A DNA stretch of 64,000 nucleotides from Ophioceras dolichostomum. Taxonomy: Eukaryota; Ascomycota; Sordariomycetes; Magnaporthales; Ophioceraceae. Position numbers and translations under genes: made by a program. The notes under the pieces are model-generated. The model was not told the origin of the DNA. It did no database searches and worked only from the letters and a program-made list of their open reading frames with translations. Shown piece by piece: positions 45,489-57,400 of this stretch (position 1 is its first letter; each line of letters starts with the position of its first letter). The stretch covers positions 62,001-126,000 of the forward strand of contig PYST01000022.1 in the NCBI GenBank assembly GCA_003049485.1, given 5' to 3'.

Positions 45489-46646
45489 TCAACCCTTCAG
45501 CCTCTCACGCAGGGCCCTAATATCTGACGGCTTCGCCTTGCAGCACCCTCCCACCAAAAACTCAGTGAATACGCCCCGATCTCTCACCTCCTCCAACACC
45601 CTCGCTAGCTGCTCCTCCCACGCCCCCCTGTCCGCCGCCAGCGACCCCAGTCCACCACCACCATCCTGCCGCATCTCCCACATCTTCGTCGTCGTGTTAT
45701 ACACCTCCCCGTTCGTCCCATCCGGATACAGCACCAGGGCCGGCACCTTCCCCTCTGCCACCACGCCCCTCGCCATGAGCCCCTTCACAGCATGCTCCAT
45801 CCCAGCGATGATCCCCGCCAGCTTGTGCACCTTGGTGCAGTTGATCCCGATCCCCCACGGTATAGTCTCTTTACCAAACCCCAGGATGGGCGCGAGCATC
45901 GCCTCGACGACCTCCTCGACGCTGCTCCCGTCCGGCAGTCGATCGTCGTCGCCATCGCGAGGGAACACGCACGAGATCCAGAACTTCGAGGGATGCCATG
46001 ACGAGTCGGTGCCGGAGCCGTGTCTCCCCTGCGCCAGCGTGGCCATCGCCTCGCGCACGCCACGGACCTCCTCGATGCGCGGTATCGTCTCGAACGCGAC
46101 GTAGGTGAGCCTCGCCAGCCGATTCCTCGCGTCGTCCATGTCCAGATACCAACCCAGCCGCTCAAGATGCCACTCCCTCAGCGCCTCGGGTGTCCTGTGC
46201 GCATAGTCGTACTGACCACCGTACTCCTGCCCGGGCGTCATGGCGCAGCCGTAGGGTCCGCAACTGAGCGCTATCTCCACTTCTCTTCCGTCTTTTCCAT
46301 CTCCTTCGCTAGTCGCAGCAGCAGCGGCGGCTGCGGCGGCACGGAAAGCGACGTCGAGAGCCGTCTGCAAGTAGCGCGGGATTTCTCGGCTGGGGATGCC
46401 GTCGGGGAAGGAAGGGTCCGTTCTGGTGAGAGAAAACGCCTCGGCGTAGATCTGGTACGTGTCCGTGAGGAGGACGTCGGCGCCCGCTCGGACGAAGGAT
46501 GTCTGGCAGGCGAGCAGGGTGGCCGGTGACGTCACGAGCAGGTCGGAGGACCAGAGGGGTTTGGAGTGGTCGAACACGACGGCGTGCTCGTCTTCGAGGG
46601 TGGTGCCGAGGCCGCCGTCGAGGATCTTGATTGATGATGGGGCCAT
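45489..46646 (-). CDS. homocysteine S-methyltransferase
   Basis: A single exon of 385 aa. The N-terminal ILDGGLGTTLED loop, ADVLLTDTYQ, ALSCGPYGCAMTPGQEYGGQY, LTYVAFETIPRIEEV and GIGINCTKV match the family. The zinc-binding cysteines are Cys270 in GINC and Cys368/Cys369 in VGGCCKAKPSDI near the end. The enzyme transfers a methyl group to homocysteine from S-adenosylmethionine or S-methylmethionine to make methionine, in the cytosol; in yeast the relatives are Mht1 and Sam4. Two low-complexity insertions (an Ala run near 103-111, and a Gly/Ser segment near 205-216) are probably surface loops. The length is slightly above the usual 320-340 because of them. The start ATG is followed at once by the conserved ILDGG motif, so it is well placed. 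Confidence 0.93.
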   Translation of the reverse strand: MAPSSIKILDGGLGTTLEDEHAVVFDHSKPLWSSDLLVTSPATLLACQTSFVRAGADVLLTDTYQIYAEAFSLTRTDPSFPDGIPSREIPRYLQTALDVAFRAAAAAAAAATSEGDGKDGREVEIALSCGPYGCAMTPGQEYGGQYDYAHRTPEALREWHLERLGWYLDMDDARNRLARLTYVAFETIPRIEEVRGVREAMATLAQGRHGSGTDSSWHPSKFWISCVFPRDGDDDRLPDGSSVEEVVEAMLAPILGFGKETIPWGIGINCTKVHKLAGIIAGMEHAVKGLMARGVVAEGKVPALVLYPDGTNGEVYNTTTKMWEMRQDGGGGLGSLAADRGAWEEQLARVLEEVRDRGVFTEFLVGGCCKAKPSDIRALRERLKG

Positions 46647-47241
46647 CTTGGGAGGATTTGTTGTCGTTGTTCGTTGACATATAGATGCTCGGCTGGTGTG
46701 CGGGGGTTTGGCTGGCGGTGGTTTGATTGATGGGCCTCACTCGAAGCTTAATACGTCAGTCTGCTGGCAAGAAAATGAAGCACGATCAATTCAACAAGAT
46801 CCACAAGCATGAGTCAGGGAAGGAATCACGCTACGTCCGATTTCGGAGGATTGTTCGTCACGGAAGCATAACTTGTACGGAAAGAAGCCATCAGGAGCTG
46901 AAGTGTTTGGTGATGGTGATGGTGTTGGGTGTTGGCGTTGGCAAGCGCAAACCGCACAGTGATGGCCATTTTCTATTGGTTTTGGTTTACAGCAGGCGTA
47001 CTCCTCCAGCTTACAACAGCCAGTCAGCCAATCGCGCCCAGGCAGTAGCCCCCCTTTTATGCTCGTCCTCCATTTTTAGGATATAGTAGCGACCTAACAT
47101 AGGGTCAATCGAATTGGCGCTGGCGAACTACCTACCTACCTACTTATAGGCAGAGTGATGTAACTCTTTATTCGCTTCTCGTGATGAGCAAATAACGGGA
47201 CTGACCAGAGAGCCCGCATGACTTTCGGTAAGTGAGTAACA
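46647..47241. other. intergenic region, no gene seen
   Basis: About 600 nt upstream of the methyltransferase. Contains CTACCTACCTACCTAC at about 47129. No gene recognised. Confidence 0.45.
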
Positions 47242-47965
47242 TCAGAGCGGGTTACTGACCTTGGTTCTGTGGACAACTTTTTGCACAAGATCATCAGCAC
47301 AACGGAAATGGGGATGCCAATGTACGACAAGAGTAACGGCGACGTGTCCAAGTTTCTGGCAAGAGACACGGGGGAATCCTGCCACGAGTGTGATGGCAGC
47401 AGCGCCGACGAAGCCGAACCAGGCCGTGAACGGTAGCAATGGGCCCTTCCACAGCAGAGTGTCGCGGCTCAGACCTCGGGCCTTCATGACGGCGTAGAAA
47501 CGAATATAACAGAAACAAAGCGTGGACCAGGCGATCAGGCCCGTGATGGCGCTCAAGCTCAGAAGCCACGAGAAGGCCTACGACGTGCCACCCTGGCAGA
47601 GGCCCAGGGACGCCAGTGGACCGAACAGCCAGACGGTGATGATCGCGACGTGAGGCACGCCCTTCCGCGAAGCCCGGCCGAATAATTGCGACAGCTGGCG
47701 GTCGGTGATCTTGGCGACGATCATATGCGTGACAGCGACCCAGCAGTACGCGTTGCCGGCGGACCAGGCCGAAATCAGGATGCACGCGTTCACGATCGAG
47801 GGGAGGATGTCAATCCCGGACAGCTAGATGGCGATCACCGGGGGGAGCTGTTTACGTTCACCAGAGCCCGCTGTCAGGCCGGGGGGGCGTCATCATCGCC
47901 CTGACTATCCCTACCAGATGCCCTATCAAGGCCCACGACGGTGCCCTATTATTGCTGATCCCTAC
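47242..47965 (-). pseudogene. decayed amino-acid permease
   Basis: The minus strand carries pieces of a fungal amino-acid/GABA-type permease in order. These are GTVVGL near 47950, then LTAGSG, NVNSS and VIAI, then LSGIDILPSIVNACILISAW and GNAYCWVAVTHMIVAKITDR, then HVAIITVWLFGPLASLGL. They continue with AFSWLLSLSAITGLIAWSTL, CFCYIRFYAVMKARGLSRD and TAWFGFVGAAAITLVAGFP, and finally LLLSYIGIPISVVLM. TAG stops interrupt the frame after VIAI (near 47824) and after CQGGTS (near 47578). At least three frame changes are needed (two near 47870-47850, one near 47370), and a fourth is likely near 47290. Everything before the last third of a normal permease is missing, so this is a dead 3' fragment. Confidence 0.75.
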
Positions 47966-49220
47966 AGCGGTGGCAGTTGCGGCTGCCATGGCTGAGATAT
48001 CGGTGCTAGTTTCGATAGCTGCACGGTCGAGGAGAAGCCGGCATCATCACTAGACTCCTCAAGACTCCCCTAAACCGTCATCATTCTTTCTCAATATTTC
48101 ATCGGGTCGCCTTCTCACGGTCCGAGCCGGCAGAAGAGTTTTTCGTTTCTCTTACCTCGTGGGCTCCATTTCAACCCTATGCTCTCGATAACGTGGCAGG
48201 CTGATGGTACGGGGTTTAGTCATTCTTCCCCTGCCTTGTGGGGTCAAAGGGTTTGAGGTTTGTTGTGAAGTGTGAACTGAGGATGAGATTTATGCGTGAA
48301 GCCGCGATTCAGGGGCAGTGTGGTCAGTCCCGCCAAACCGGGGTCGCTGCTTGCAAATGCTGGTGATCCCATTTGAAGAACAAGCAGGAGAGTGTCCGAG
48401 GTCGGGATCCGGGAAACGTCCTGAGGCGAGATCCCGTTCGGAGGTGGCACTCTTCTTGGCTGCCAACGTCATTCGGCCTTCTCACATCCTTCTGGCCTCG
48501 ATTTGCGATTGCCCAAACCTGAGCCGGCTGCGAACGCCAACGGTGTGTTTGGCCAAACATGCCTCCTCTCCGGGGGTATCAAACGATGTAGAGATTACAG
48601 TCGTTCTATGCACATGTCCAGACCCTGTCACCTTGGTCAACTGGATATCAAAAGACCGTAGCCTGGATCGATTTGATGCCAGAAGGCCTTACGGAACGTG
48701 GCGGCAGTGATATCCTCTTGTTATAAACGCGTTGACCAAGCCCCGTCCCTTCCCTACATTGCCACTCTTGCCTGCAAACTATCAGCACAGAGTAGAGGAA
48801 GGAATGAGTCAGGAGGAACGGGGGAAGAGCAGCAAAACGCGTCATTGTATGTTCGCTACTTGTCGCTGAGTTGCCACGCTCTGCTGAACATTCATGAATG
48901 ATGATATTTCTGTTTGGCAGTGTCGTCAGGTACTGACTGACTGGCGTTGTGCAATTTTTGGAACTCGTTCACATGTCTTATAAGCAGAACAGTGTTATCC
49001 CAAACGACAAGTAACCGCAAACCGCAGGCAGTGGAATAGAAGCTTTTTGTTGGTTTTCTTTGGCCTATATATATCGAGGCCTCCTCTCCGCGTTCATCGG
49101 CAGATGGTCTCTTATCTGCTTCCATAACACCATCACTATCACAATCTTTACCGCTTGATATCCCAGCCGCGTCGGGAAAGCCCCTTCCCCTCCGAAATCT
49201 CGACACTCTCCTTAGCCATC
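47966..49220. other. intergenic region and promoter of the orphan gene
   Basis: No gene recognised. A TATA element at 49066-49074 lies near its end. Confidence 0.4.
49066..49074 (+). promoter_or_regulatory. TATA box of the orphan gene
   Basis: TATATATAT lies about 150 nt before the ATG at 49221 and is followed by a C/T-rich leader. Confidence 0.45.
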
Positions 49221-50362
49221 ATGTCTCAGGCACCCGCTGGCCGTATAGTACCCATCGCCGCGATGCGCGTGAATCGGCCCGACGTCGACTGGTGGACGGC
49301 GAAGATCAGGTAGGTCGAAATATAGCACTCCATCCTATCCCTTCCTCCAACAGTGCTGTAGTGGATGTTATTGCGCCTCCCGCTAACCGGGCTGGCCAAA
49401 TCCTCTCCTCCTCTCGACAAAATAGCATGGCTGACCACGTCAGAACCTGGAACGCATTCGTGGACCACATGTCCACTATGCTTGGTAACAATCTGACGCT
49501 GTTCGATTTGTATAATCGGGCTAGCTTTGCAAAGAAAGCCGACAGCCTCCCCTCCCCCCGGTTGAATAGGCGGGCAACGCTCCACTTCTTCGAGATGCTC
49601 GCCTCGTTCCACCACGTCGAAGCCATACTGGAATGCCTGATTGGCTGCCAGTTCAACAACCTACTGATCTTCTCAAGGCGGTGGGCCATACTCTGGGAGC
49701 TGCTGTACCAGGTCCTCGAAGTAGGCATTGCCTGCACACAGTCCTACGCTCACCCAACGTCCCCCCTACAGTCACATCAACTGAAGAAAACCCCCGAGCG
49801 CCTCTGTGCTTGGTGAAACGCTGCGAGCCTGAAGCTGACTGCGACTGACGCACCGGGTGACGATTACCTACCTCGTATTCAGGCCTACATCGACGCCACC
49901 GACAGGAGGTTCGCCGAAATCAACGAGCCGAAGCAAGACAAAATCGTCCACGCCTGTAGGTCGCTGACCCGCATGGGTCACATGCTGGGCCCCGTCGGCA
50001 CACTCGCTGGCCTGGCCGGCACCCGGCCTCACGATACCGAGGACCTTCCGGCCATCTTGGCGCTCCCGGTGCGGGCGATCATCGGCTTAGCGACGCTCTG
50101 CGTCGATCTCATGGCGCTCGGAGACAACATCCTGGACCATGGCCTCGGGCTCATGGAAGCGTTTGAAGTCGAGCTGAGCAAGAGTGTTATCCCCTTCGCA
50201 GCCGACCTTGTGCTCAGCATGCGCTGGTCCAGCCTGCCCGGGGATCTGGCACAAGCGCAAGGGGGGAACTCGACAGGCTGGCTGCCAGGCTTTCCGCCAG
50301 GTTTCCAGCCATGCTTCCCGCCAGGATGTCCGACCGGCATTCCGCCAGGCAGCGGACCATGA
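49221..50362 (+). CDS. orphan helical protein, intact copy
   Basis: Three exons, 49221-49309, 49426-49720 and 49883-50362, 287 aa; both introns (116 nt with a GCTAAC branch site, and 162 nt) keep phase. No family was recognised. It is predicted mostly helical and soluble. N-terminal AMRVNRPDVDWWTAKI is followed by MADHVRTWNAFVDHMSTMLG, FFEMLASFHHVEAILECLIG, RRWAILWELLYQVLEA, FAEINEPKQDKIVHACRSLT and a hydrophobic helix (IGLATLCVDLMALGDNILDH). The tail repeats a GFPPGFQPCFPPGCPTG-like Pro/Gly/Cys pattern. A diverged, frameshifted copy with the same two intron positions lies at 4555-5529. That conservation of exon structure and of protein sequence over DNA drift is what supports the model as a real gene. 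The hydrophobic helix is too polar to be sure of a membrane segment. Confidence 0.68.
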
Positions 50363-51187
50363 AATCTGTTTGGCTGCACGGGTACCTCTTGTCATGTAAT
50401 TACATAAACAGGGAAGTTTCGCTCTCACCTCAAAGGAGCTTTTTTTCAGACCCCTTTCGAGTATTACAAGTTTCAGGTCATGATAAGCAGATAGTGACAA
50501 GACTGGAATTATTTCTCATCGCAATGAGTCCGATGACCGCATCGAGTCTCAAAAGCTGGCAAGGCCGAGAAATCTGACTAGTACCCGATCGGACAGGTGG
50601 TCCTCTAATGGAAACTGCATAGATGTAGCACACCCGGGCTATTACAAGTTTCCCAGGTACCAACAGGCCCTTCGTCTGCCAGCAGGTGGCAAGGGGGAAA
50701 AGATGCAGGGGGTAGACGGCAGGTATTATACTACAATATGCATCATTGTACCCCTAAGTGCTCGGCATGGTAACCCCTGAACAGATAGCATCGTTGTTAC
50801 CTCCCGGGGCCCGCCAAAAAAGGACACAACGTGCCACGAGCCCGTTCGCCTTTTGAAAGCTGATTCGCCAAAGATGTGGTACATCTGGTATGCAATGCCG
50901 TTGGGACCGATGTGAACATTATGCGTCAGGGAGAAAAGAAAAGAGTGGCGTCGTTAATTCATGCAGAACCAGCGTTGCACACAGGGCACTTCCTCTGGTA
51001 ATAGGTGCCTACCTAGGGACCTAGGTCGATGCGAGCACTGCTAATAGACAACTGGAGAGCAGAGAAATCATAACCGTCGTCAGGGCGTCGTCATAAAGCT
51101 CATAAAATAATGAAATCCATTGAAAGCCTCGACCCATGAATCCAACCATCCATCCATCCATCCGTGAACCCTCCGCCTTCTCTCTTC
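50363..51187. other. intergenic region
   Basis: No gene recognised. Contains GTGCCTACCTAGGGACCTAGG at about 51003 and the CATCCATCCATCCATCC repeat at about 51148, next to the 3' end of the glycosidase-like gene. Confidence 0.45.
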
Positions 51188-54100
51188 TCAACCTCCTTTC
51201 ACGCCCCCCGTTTCCCTTCCCCCCTCCTCCTCCCGTCCCCCCGCCTCCCTCTCCTCCCGCTCCTCGACAAGCGCCGCCCCAATCATGGCCCCCGGCCAGC
51301 TGAACCACGCCTTGCTCGTGCACCTCCCCGTCGACGCGTCCACAGCCTCGGCGAACGAGCCGTCCCACTGCATGGCGCCCACGATGCGGCGCCACGCCGA
51401 GCGCTCGACGGCCGGGTTCTCGCAGATGCGCCCGAACATGTACTCTTGGAAGTATCCGAGCGTCCAGGCGCCGTGGGAGTGGACGGAGCCTAGGCCGCCG
51501 AAGGGGTATGATGATGATGGTGGTGATGATGATGGGGGAGTAGAAGATGCAGGAGAAGGGGAATGGGAAAGGGGAGAAGAGGAAGGTGAAGGTAAAGGTC
51601 CGCCGCAGAATCCGGTTGCATTGCGGGGGGAGAACGCGAATTTCATGGTATTTTGCCAGGCGGTTTCGATTGCGTCCTGTCGGGTTTGCTGTCAGTATGT
51701 TTGTGGTATTTACTAGTAGTACTACATCTCTCGGGAAAGGTCGGTTGGTTTGGGCTCTTACCGGATCCACAGGGGGCGGCACCCCAAGCTGGGCGTTGAC
51801 CTGGTTGAAGATCCCCGCGAGGTCGAGCTGGCGCCGCGACACGAACAGGGTCGGGATGTCGTTGCCGTCGTGGTACAGCGTGTACTTGCCCCTGCCGTTT
51901 GTGACGTAGACGAACAGCGGCGACCCCCGCCCTTCCTCGTCCTCGACCAGGAAGTGCTGCAGCTGCATGGTTAGGGCTAGCAGGAGCGTGACGTACGTCC
52001 ATGCCTCTTGTAAGGGGGAGGGCGAAGGATTTAGTTTTGCGCCGCTGATAATGACGCCGTTGCCGGTGCCGTTGCCGTTTGGGTTCGGGTTGAGAGAAAT
52101 TGGAATGGGAGTGGAGACGTGGGGTTGTTGAGGGTGCACGTCGATGATGCTGTCGGGCGAGGAGAGCGGACTGCTCCCGCCGCTGTAGATTGTTGCGCTG
52201 GGAGGCGTGACTGGTGCCGCGTCGTCAACGCCGGCTCTTGTTGTGCCGCCGTGGTGGGTGGCGGAGGGGGCGGCGGACTCGTTGCTGCCGGGATGCCCCC
52301 GGTCCTCGGGCCCGATGAGGGCGTCGAGCATTTTGCCTAGCTTGAACAGGGCGTACCATAGGACGACGTGTGTGGAAAAGTGGAAGGGGTGGTCGATCTC
52401 GTCGTCTCCGGGGGACTCTTCGGTGGGCACCAGCCCCGTCATGGTGTCCGCCTTCCGGAGGAAAATCTTCAGGATGTCGACCAGGGCCGGCTCGCGCAGG
52501 ATGCCCCGGACGAAGTCTGCCTCCTGCGGGTAGGCGGAGAAGAAGTCGCACAGCTCGACGAGCGGGTATAGCTGCTGGTCCAGCTGGAACACCTTGCCGT
52601 CCTTGACCTTCCCTGTGACCAGATAGGAGCGGTGCCAGTAGCCGTAGGGGCGCTCTGCTTTGCGGTACACCCAGTGCAGGTGGCCCTTGAGGGTGCGTCT
52701 GATGGTCGTGCTGTAAAAGGTTGATGTTGGACCGGGGTGCAGATGGCTGTCGATGGAACGTTCGAATGCTTGCAAGAAGCGAACTTGCCAGCTGCACGGG
52801 AAGGAGAGACTCAGTTCTCAGTATGGCTTTCTCTCTAATTTTCTGTGACCTGGAACGAATTGCTCAAACTTTTCTGTGGTGGTGGTGGGAATACGGATTC
52901 AGGGGGTGCGTGGGCGGGGCCAGTGATGATGGCTGACGGTCCTCATCCGTGGAAGTCTTCAGGGGCTGCGAGGGTGCAAAAAATTGAGAGGCTCTTACTA
53001 ATTATCGCGGTTCCATCCCAGAGGCAGAGCTACATGGTCGGTCACGATTGCGCAGTACTCGTCGCCCACAGGCATCAGGCAGTTCCCGATGATATAGTCC
53101 AGCGTTCGCCTAATGATATAGGTCTCCACGGATGTGGGATCCTTCCACTCGGGTGCAGTCGAAAGAAGCCTTGCCGCGTTTGAGACTACGTGCTTTAGAC
53201 TCGGGGATATCTTGCGACGCGGGGCCACAGTGGCGCTGCGAGGAACAAGTCTGAAGCGCGCAGTCAGGTCGACGCTTGACATTGAGGGTACTTCGACTTT
53301 CAGGGGACGCGACGCCGACACGGGCTTGTCCGTGGTCTGTTGCCTCTCGATGCCTCTTAGGCTCTGGAGCTCATCGTCGACATGGAGGCTCCCCTCAAGT
53401 CGAGCGTCCAGCGCCGAGTTTGTGACGGAGAAGTAGCTGCCCCCGGTGGCATCCTGCACGACCCCCAGCAGATTCTCAGAGCGAGGGATCGGGATGGGCC
53501 CGCCTTCGGTGAGCTGCCCGTATGAGGCCCGGTTCACGCTTACGGTGATGGCCAGCTCGTACTCCACCGTCCGGGGCTCCGAGCTCGGGTTCATCAGGGT
53601 CACGGTCTGGATGACCTCCCCTTCGTGGACCAGGAGACTGGTCAGCACCTCGACCCCTGAATCCTCTAGCCGGAACTGGAGGTTTGCAACGTTTGGCTTG
53701 GGGGTGATAATCGACACCTCCCGAGGCGGTGATGCGGCCCCGCCCAGGACGATGCCGTATCCCGGCGTTCCCTTCCGGACGAACTCGAGCATGCGAGTCC
53801 TGTAGCTCCGGACGTACAGCGGGTCGCGGAACCTGGTTCCGTCGAACTGCTCGTATGGCACGGCAACGACGATGCCGTGCTTCGGATGGAAGCCGCTGAT
53901 CTGGAGGATCTGGGGGGAAAGCGGTGAGGCTATTGTTAGAAACTACCAGATGGGGTGTCTGTGTGTGGTCGACGGAGCAGTGCACTGGCCGGTAGGTTCA
54001 AATGTCGATCTCGCGAGCCGCTCCAATGCCATGCTTGAACTTCGGAATACGTCTCACAACCCCTCAACGGCTGCGGCGCGATAGGGCTGGCAGGCCGGCT

Positions 54101-54469
54101 CCAAGGCCGGGCTCAGCCACACCCGCTGTGCCCGGTCCCTGCCGGGATTGGTATATATCAGGGACACCGATGCCATTCTTGGAACCGGGCAGTGTTTTCC
54201 CATCTCGATCTCTCTTTCTTCTTCCCCTCTTTGCCCTCGGGAGATATTCTGGGATTGCGGGAAGGAGCCGAATGGAATGAATCCTGAAGGTGACTTACTC
54301 GTCCTAATGGGTCGGCAGATAACCAAGTGCCATTGCAGCCAATGTCGACCGTCTTGTCTGGCCGGTCTTGGTCGTTCTCAAAGTTGAAGCGGAGGGGGGC
54401 GGAGTAATCCGTCCTGAACTTCTTCCGCACCCGCTCCTCCACCTCTTGAGGCCCTGGTTCATCCGTCAT
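51188..54469 (-). CDS. six-hairpin glycosidase-like protein, unknown specificity
   Basis: Four exons, 54469-54299, 53909-52999, 52791-51762 and 51676-51188, 866 aa; the introns (389, 207 and 85 nt) keep phase. There is no signal peptide with this start (MTDEPGPQEVEERV). The first ~300 residues are beta-rich (FNFENDQDRP, NGTWLSADPLGR, PKHGIVVAVPYEQFDGTRF, VIQTVTLMNPSSEPRTVEYE) and look like the sandwich domain that precedes many alpha/alpha-barrel glycosidases. The barrel begins DYIIGNCLMPVGDE and has LPLGWNRDNYWQVRFLQAFE (motif WNRDNYW at 356-362), then GHLHWVYRKAERPYGYWHRS, FQLDQQLYPLVELCDFF and GSVHSHGAWTLGYFQEYMFG. It resembles glucoamylase- or GH125-like proteins, but no catalytic pair can be assigned. 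A long Ser/Pro/Gly-rich insert lies inside the barrel part. The start is uncertain because the frame is open a little upstream (ILSESPNPSLLASTLKIG). Confidence 0.78.
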
Positions 54470-57400
54470 GAGGAGATAAGTGCCGATTTTCAAAGTCGAA
54501 GCCAACAGTGAGGGGTTTGGACTCTCTGACAGGATGAGACGAGGCTGGGGTTTTGGTGTCGTTGAAAGGATAGGTCAAATAGCAGTAGGGGATGAGGGGG
54601 TGGGTGTTGGCAAGGAAGCTCTCTGACTTGTCCGCCAAACCACCAACAGTTGGCCTGCTGGAGTGTGCTGCTAGCGGGCAGCTGCACAATACGTACGTAG
54701 CAGCTGATAGCTGATGTGCCGGAGGTGGCCCAGAGGTAGGTACTTCCTAAAAGCCCCATCCGGTGGTGTTACAGCAGGGAAAGTCCGCCTTTGCAGCGGA
54801 GTCCTTCCCTTACCCCAAACATCCGCAGATGCAGTCCACTCCTGCTCAAGGGCTGAACAACATGGGGTCCCGATCCCGCCATTTCCACGCCTTTGTTCAA
54901 TCAATCGTGCGCCGGAGTCACTGCAGTCAGTGGGGAGGATGGCGGGAAGAGGGGCCAGTACACTAAGCCGGGGATCGGGTCAAGTACCCCCCGACCCGTC
55001 ATGCAGACCAGCTGGCCAGCTCAGCGGCCAAGCCTGCGTGTATCAGGAGGGAATATTGAAAACGGAAGGTTTCTTAAAGGTTTCTTGTACCTCGATGCGC
55101 TATGTATTGTGAGCGTATTCGCTTCGTACTGCTATCGTCAATGGCTGTACATCGTTGTAATGGGGAGCAGTCTGGTCCAGTGGGTAACATCAATAGCGGG
55201 TGGCATGTGTTGCAAGCGCACAGCAGATGGCAGGATCTCGGGAGCCGTTGATAGGTTCCTCATGGCATCCCGTCCGACGCAATTGGAACCGAGGAACCCG
55301 AGCTCGACTGGCAGATGGGGATCGATGGGGAACGGTTGGCGTGCTCCACGTTATAACAGGTGGGGGAGCTGAACGGTCGCGAAATCACGAGATTGGCTGG
55401 GTACGGCACCCGTGCCTAATTTTGACTCCATATTCCCATCCGCCAATGCCAAGACCACCCGTTTTGGCCTCGGTAGACCAAGAGCCACACAATATTAACG
55501 GTACATGCACATGGACCACAGTCGCGCACAAGGGGTCACACCATCTTGCATCTGGACTCTGGACTGGTGGTGGCCTGGGGGCCAAGACGATGATTGTCGT
55601 CACCCCCTCTCATCTCGTCAACAGGCGTCAGGACTCAGGAGGCAACTGCTTCACTGCCTGTTGGACTGCGTGATCGTTGCCTTGTTATAAGTCTGATCTC
55701 TGCATGTCGTATACATGAATGGTACGTACTGATGAGGAGAGATGCGCGGCAAACTCCCATGCTGCCCCCCCGTGCTGACACAGGTACCTATGGTTCTGCA
55801 TTCTGCCAGGTAGGTAGATAGATGCTGGACTAGCGGTCCACGGCAAGGCGGCCGCACAGGAACAGGAGGCACACAAGCACCTATCACTCACAGGTTGGGA
55901 TCTAATATTCACTTCGCCACCCACCAGCATGACTTCATGTATTGATGCGGAGGATGAACCATGCTCCTTGTCACTCGGCAGACGATTTCTGCCTTTGTCA
56001 ATGTCACCTGGCGAGCCTCTTGAGACTTGGACAGACCGAGGAAGTGGTAGGAGGTAGCTGGCCCGGTGTACGCCGTAGATACATATCTTCAGGCTTGGCT
56101 CCTCGGACTTGGTCCATATAACCAAGGCAGAACCGTTCGGCCTCGGGATCGGCTCCGAGTACTGCCTCTTGGATCGGACACTAGGCTCGGAGACCGTTCC
56201 CGACGTATGGAGTAGCTCTTAATTACAATACTCGTAGTAGCTATCGGAGCACAAGACGTTTCCTTGTTCTCCGGCTTCCTCGATTCGTTCACCACCGCGA
56301 ATGTCTTGGCATCTGCATCCCAATCTTGACCAGGTGGTCAAAGATATCAGAAACGCCAGCCGGTCATCATCCGATGCCCGGTGACTGCCAAGCGAGCCCG
56401 CATTGATCGGAGAACCCGCGACCCTCTCAGAGAAGATCCGACGGCTGATCATGAAGAAATCTAGGGAGGCAAGCTCTGCGAGTCTGGGACGTAGTACAGA
56501 CGTTCAGATATCTTCCCGCAAGGTTGACCACATAAATTGCTTTCGTATTCCGTACTGGAAGCAGTGTCCCTCGTCTCCTGGTCCGTCTCCTGGTCAAACA
56601 GAAAAGGTTAGCGTACAGCTGGCGAACAAAAGTACTTCATCCCGCTGGCTGGTTTCCGGCTCCATGGTTCATGCACTTAGCCTCGGGTGGTGTCTCCGGA
56701 GCTAACAGCTAGTACGGCGATAGTGGCATTGATGTGTAAGTCTCATGTCAGAGCACCATGCTTGAGAGAGACCCAATCGGGTTGAGTGATGACAGAAGAC
56801 GGCCCCAAGTGAAGGGGAGAAATACCAAGCCAATAAAGAAAATGTGGCTGCTTACTCGAGGCTGCGGTACTACTGGCCCCTTCTTGCTGCTCATACAATA
56901 AGAGCCTGATCGTCCAGGACTTCAGTAAGGTCTTCCTTTTACCTTTTAAACAAATCTCAACACGCTCTCCAATCGTTGGCGGACCCCGTCTCGCGGACAG
57001 AATGTTGAAAAAATCTCGACGGACGGCCGCTGCCGTGGTTCCCAACTTCCCATGCAGACACTCCGAAGATGCACAGAACCTAAATATGAAAGATACTGAC
57101 GGTCGAATATATGGGCCAACAGATCCTTTCTCGGCGAACAGCCTCAGCAGTATGCGCTAAGCAGTCTGCCTTCACCTCGCGGACCGGCTCCGAGGCCGGA
57201 TTTTAGTGGGACCAGACGGGAGACCTTCTATTATTCACTAACACCCCTGATGAGCGGGAAGGATACCGCGCCCGGCTTTTTGAAAAGATATCGGTTCCCG
57301 GCTTAGATACTGGTGCTAAGGCAGCAAAGGTAATTAGACCCCACCGAGTCGGGGGGCATTTATCGGCAACGCGTTTTCTTCTCCAGGAAGGTCTTTATCA

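Noticed and set aside
54000..54160. GC-rich GGCCGGCTCCAAGGCCGGGCTC block as a structural RNA
   Set aside because: It lies inside an intron and can fold only as a simple local hairpin; no known RNA motif.
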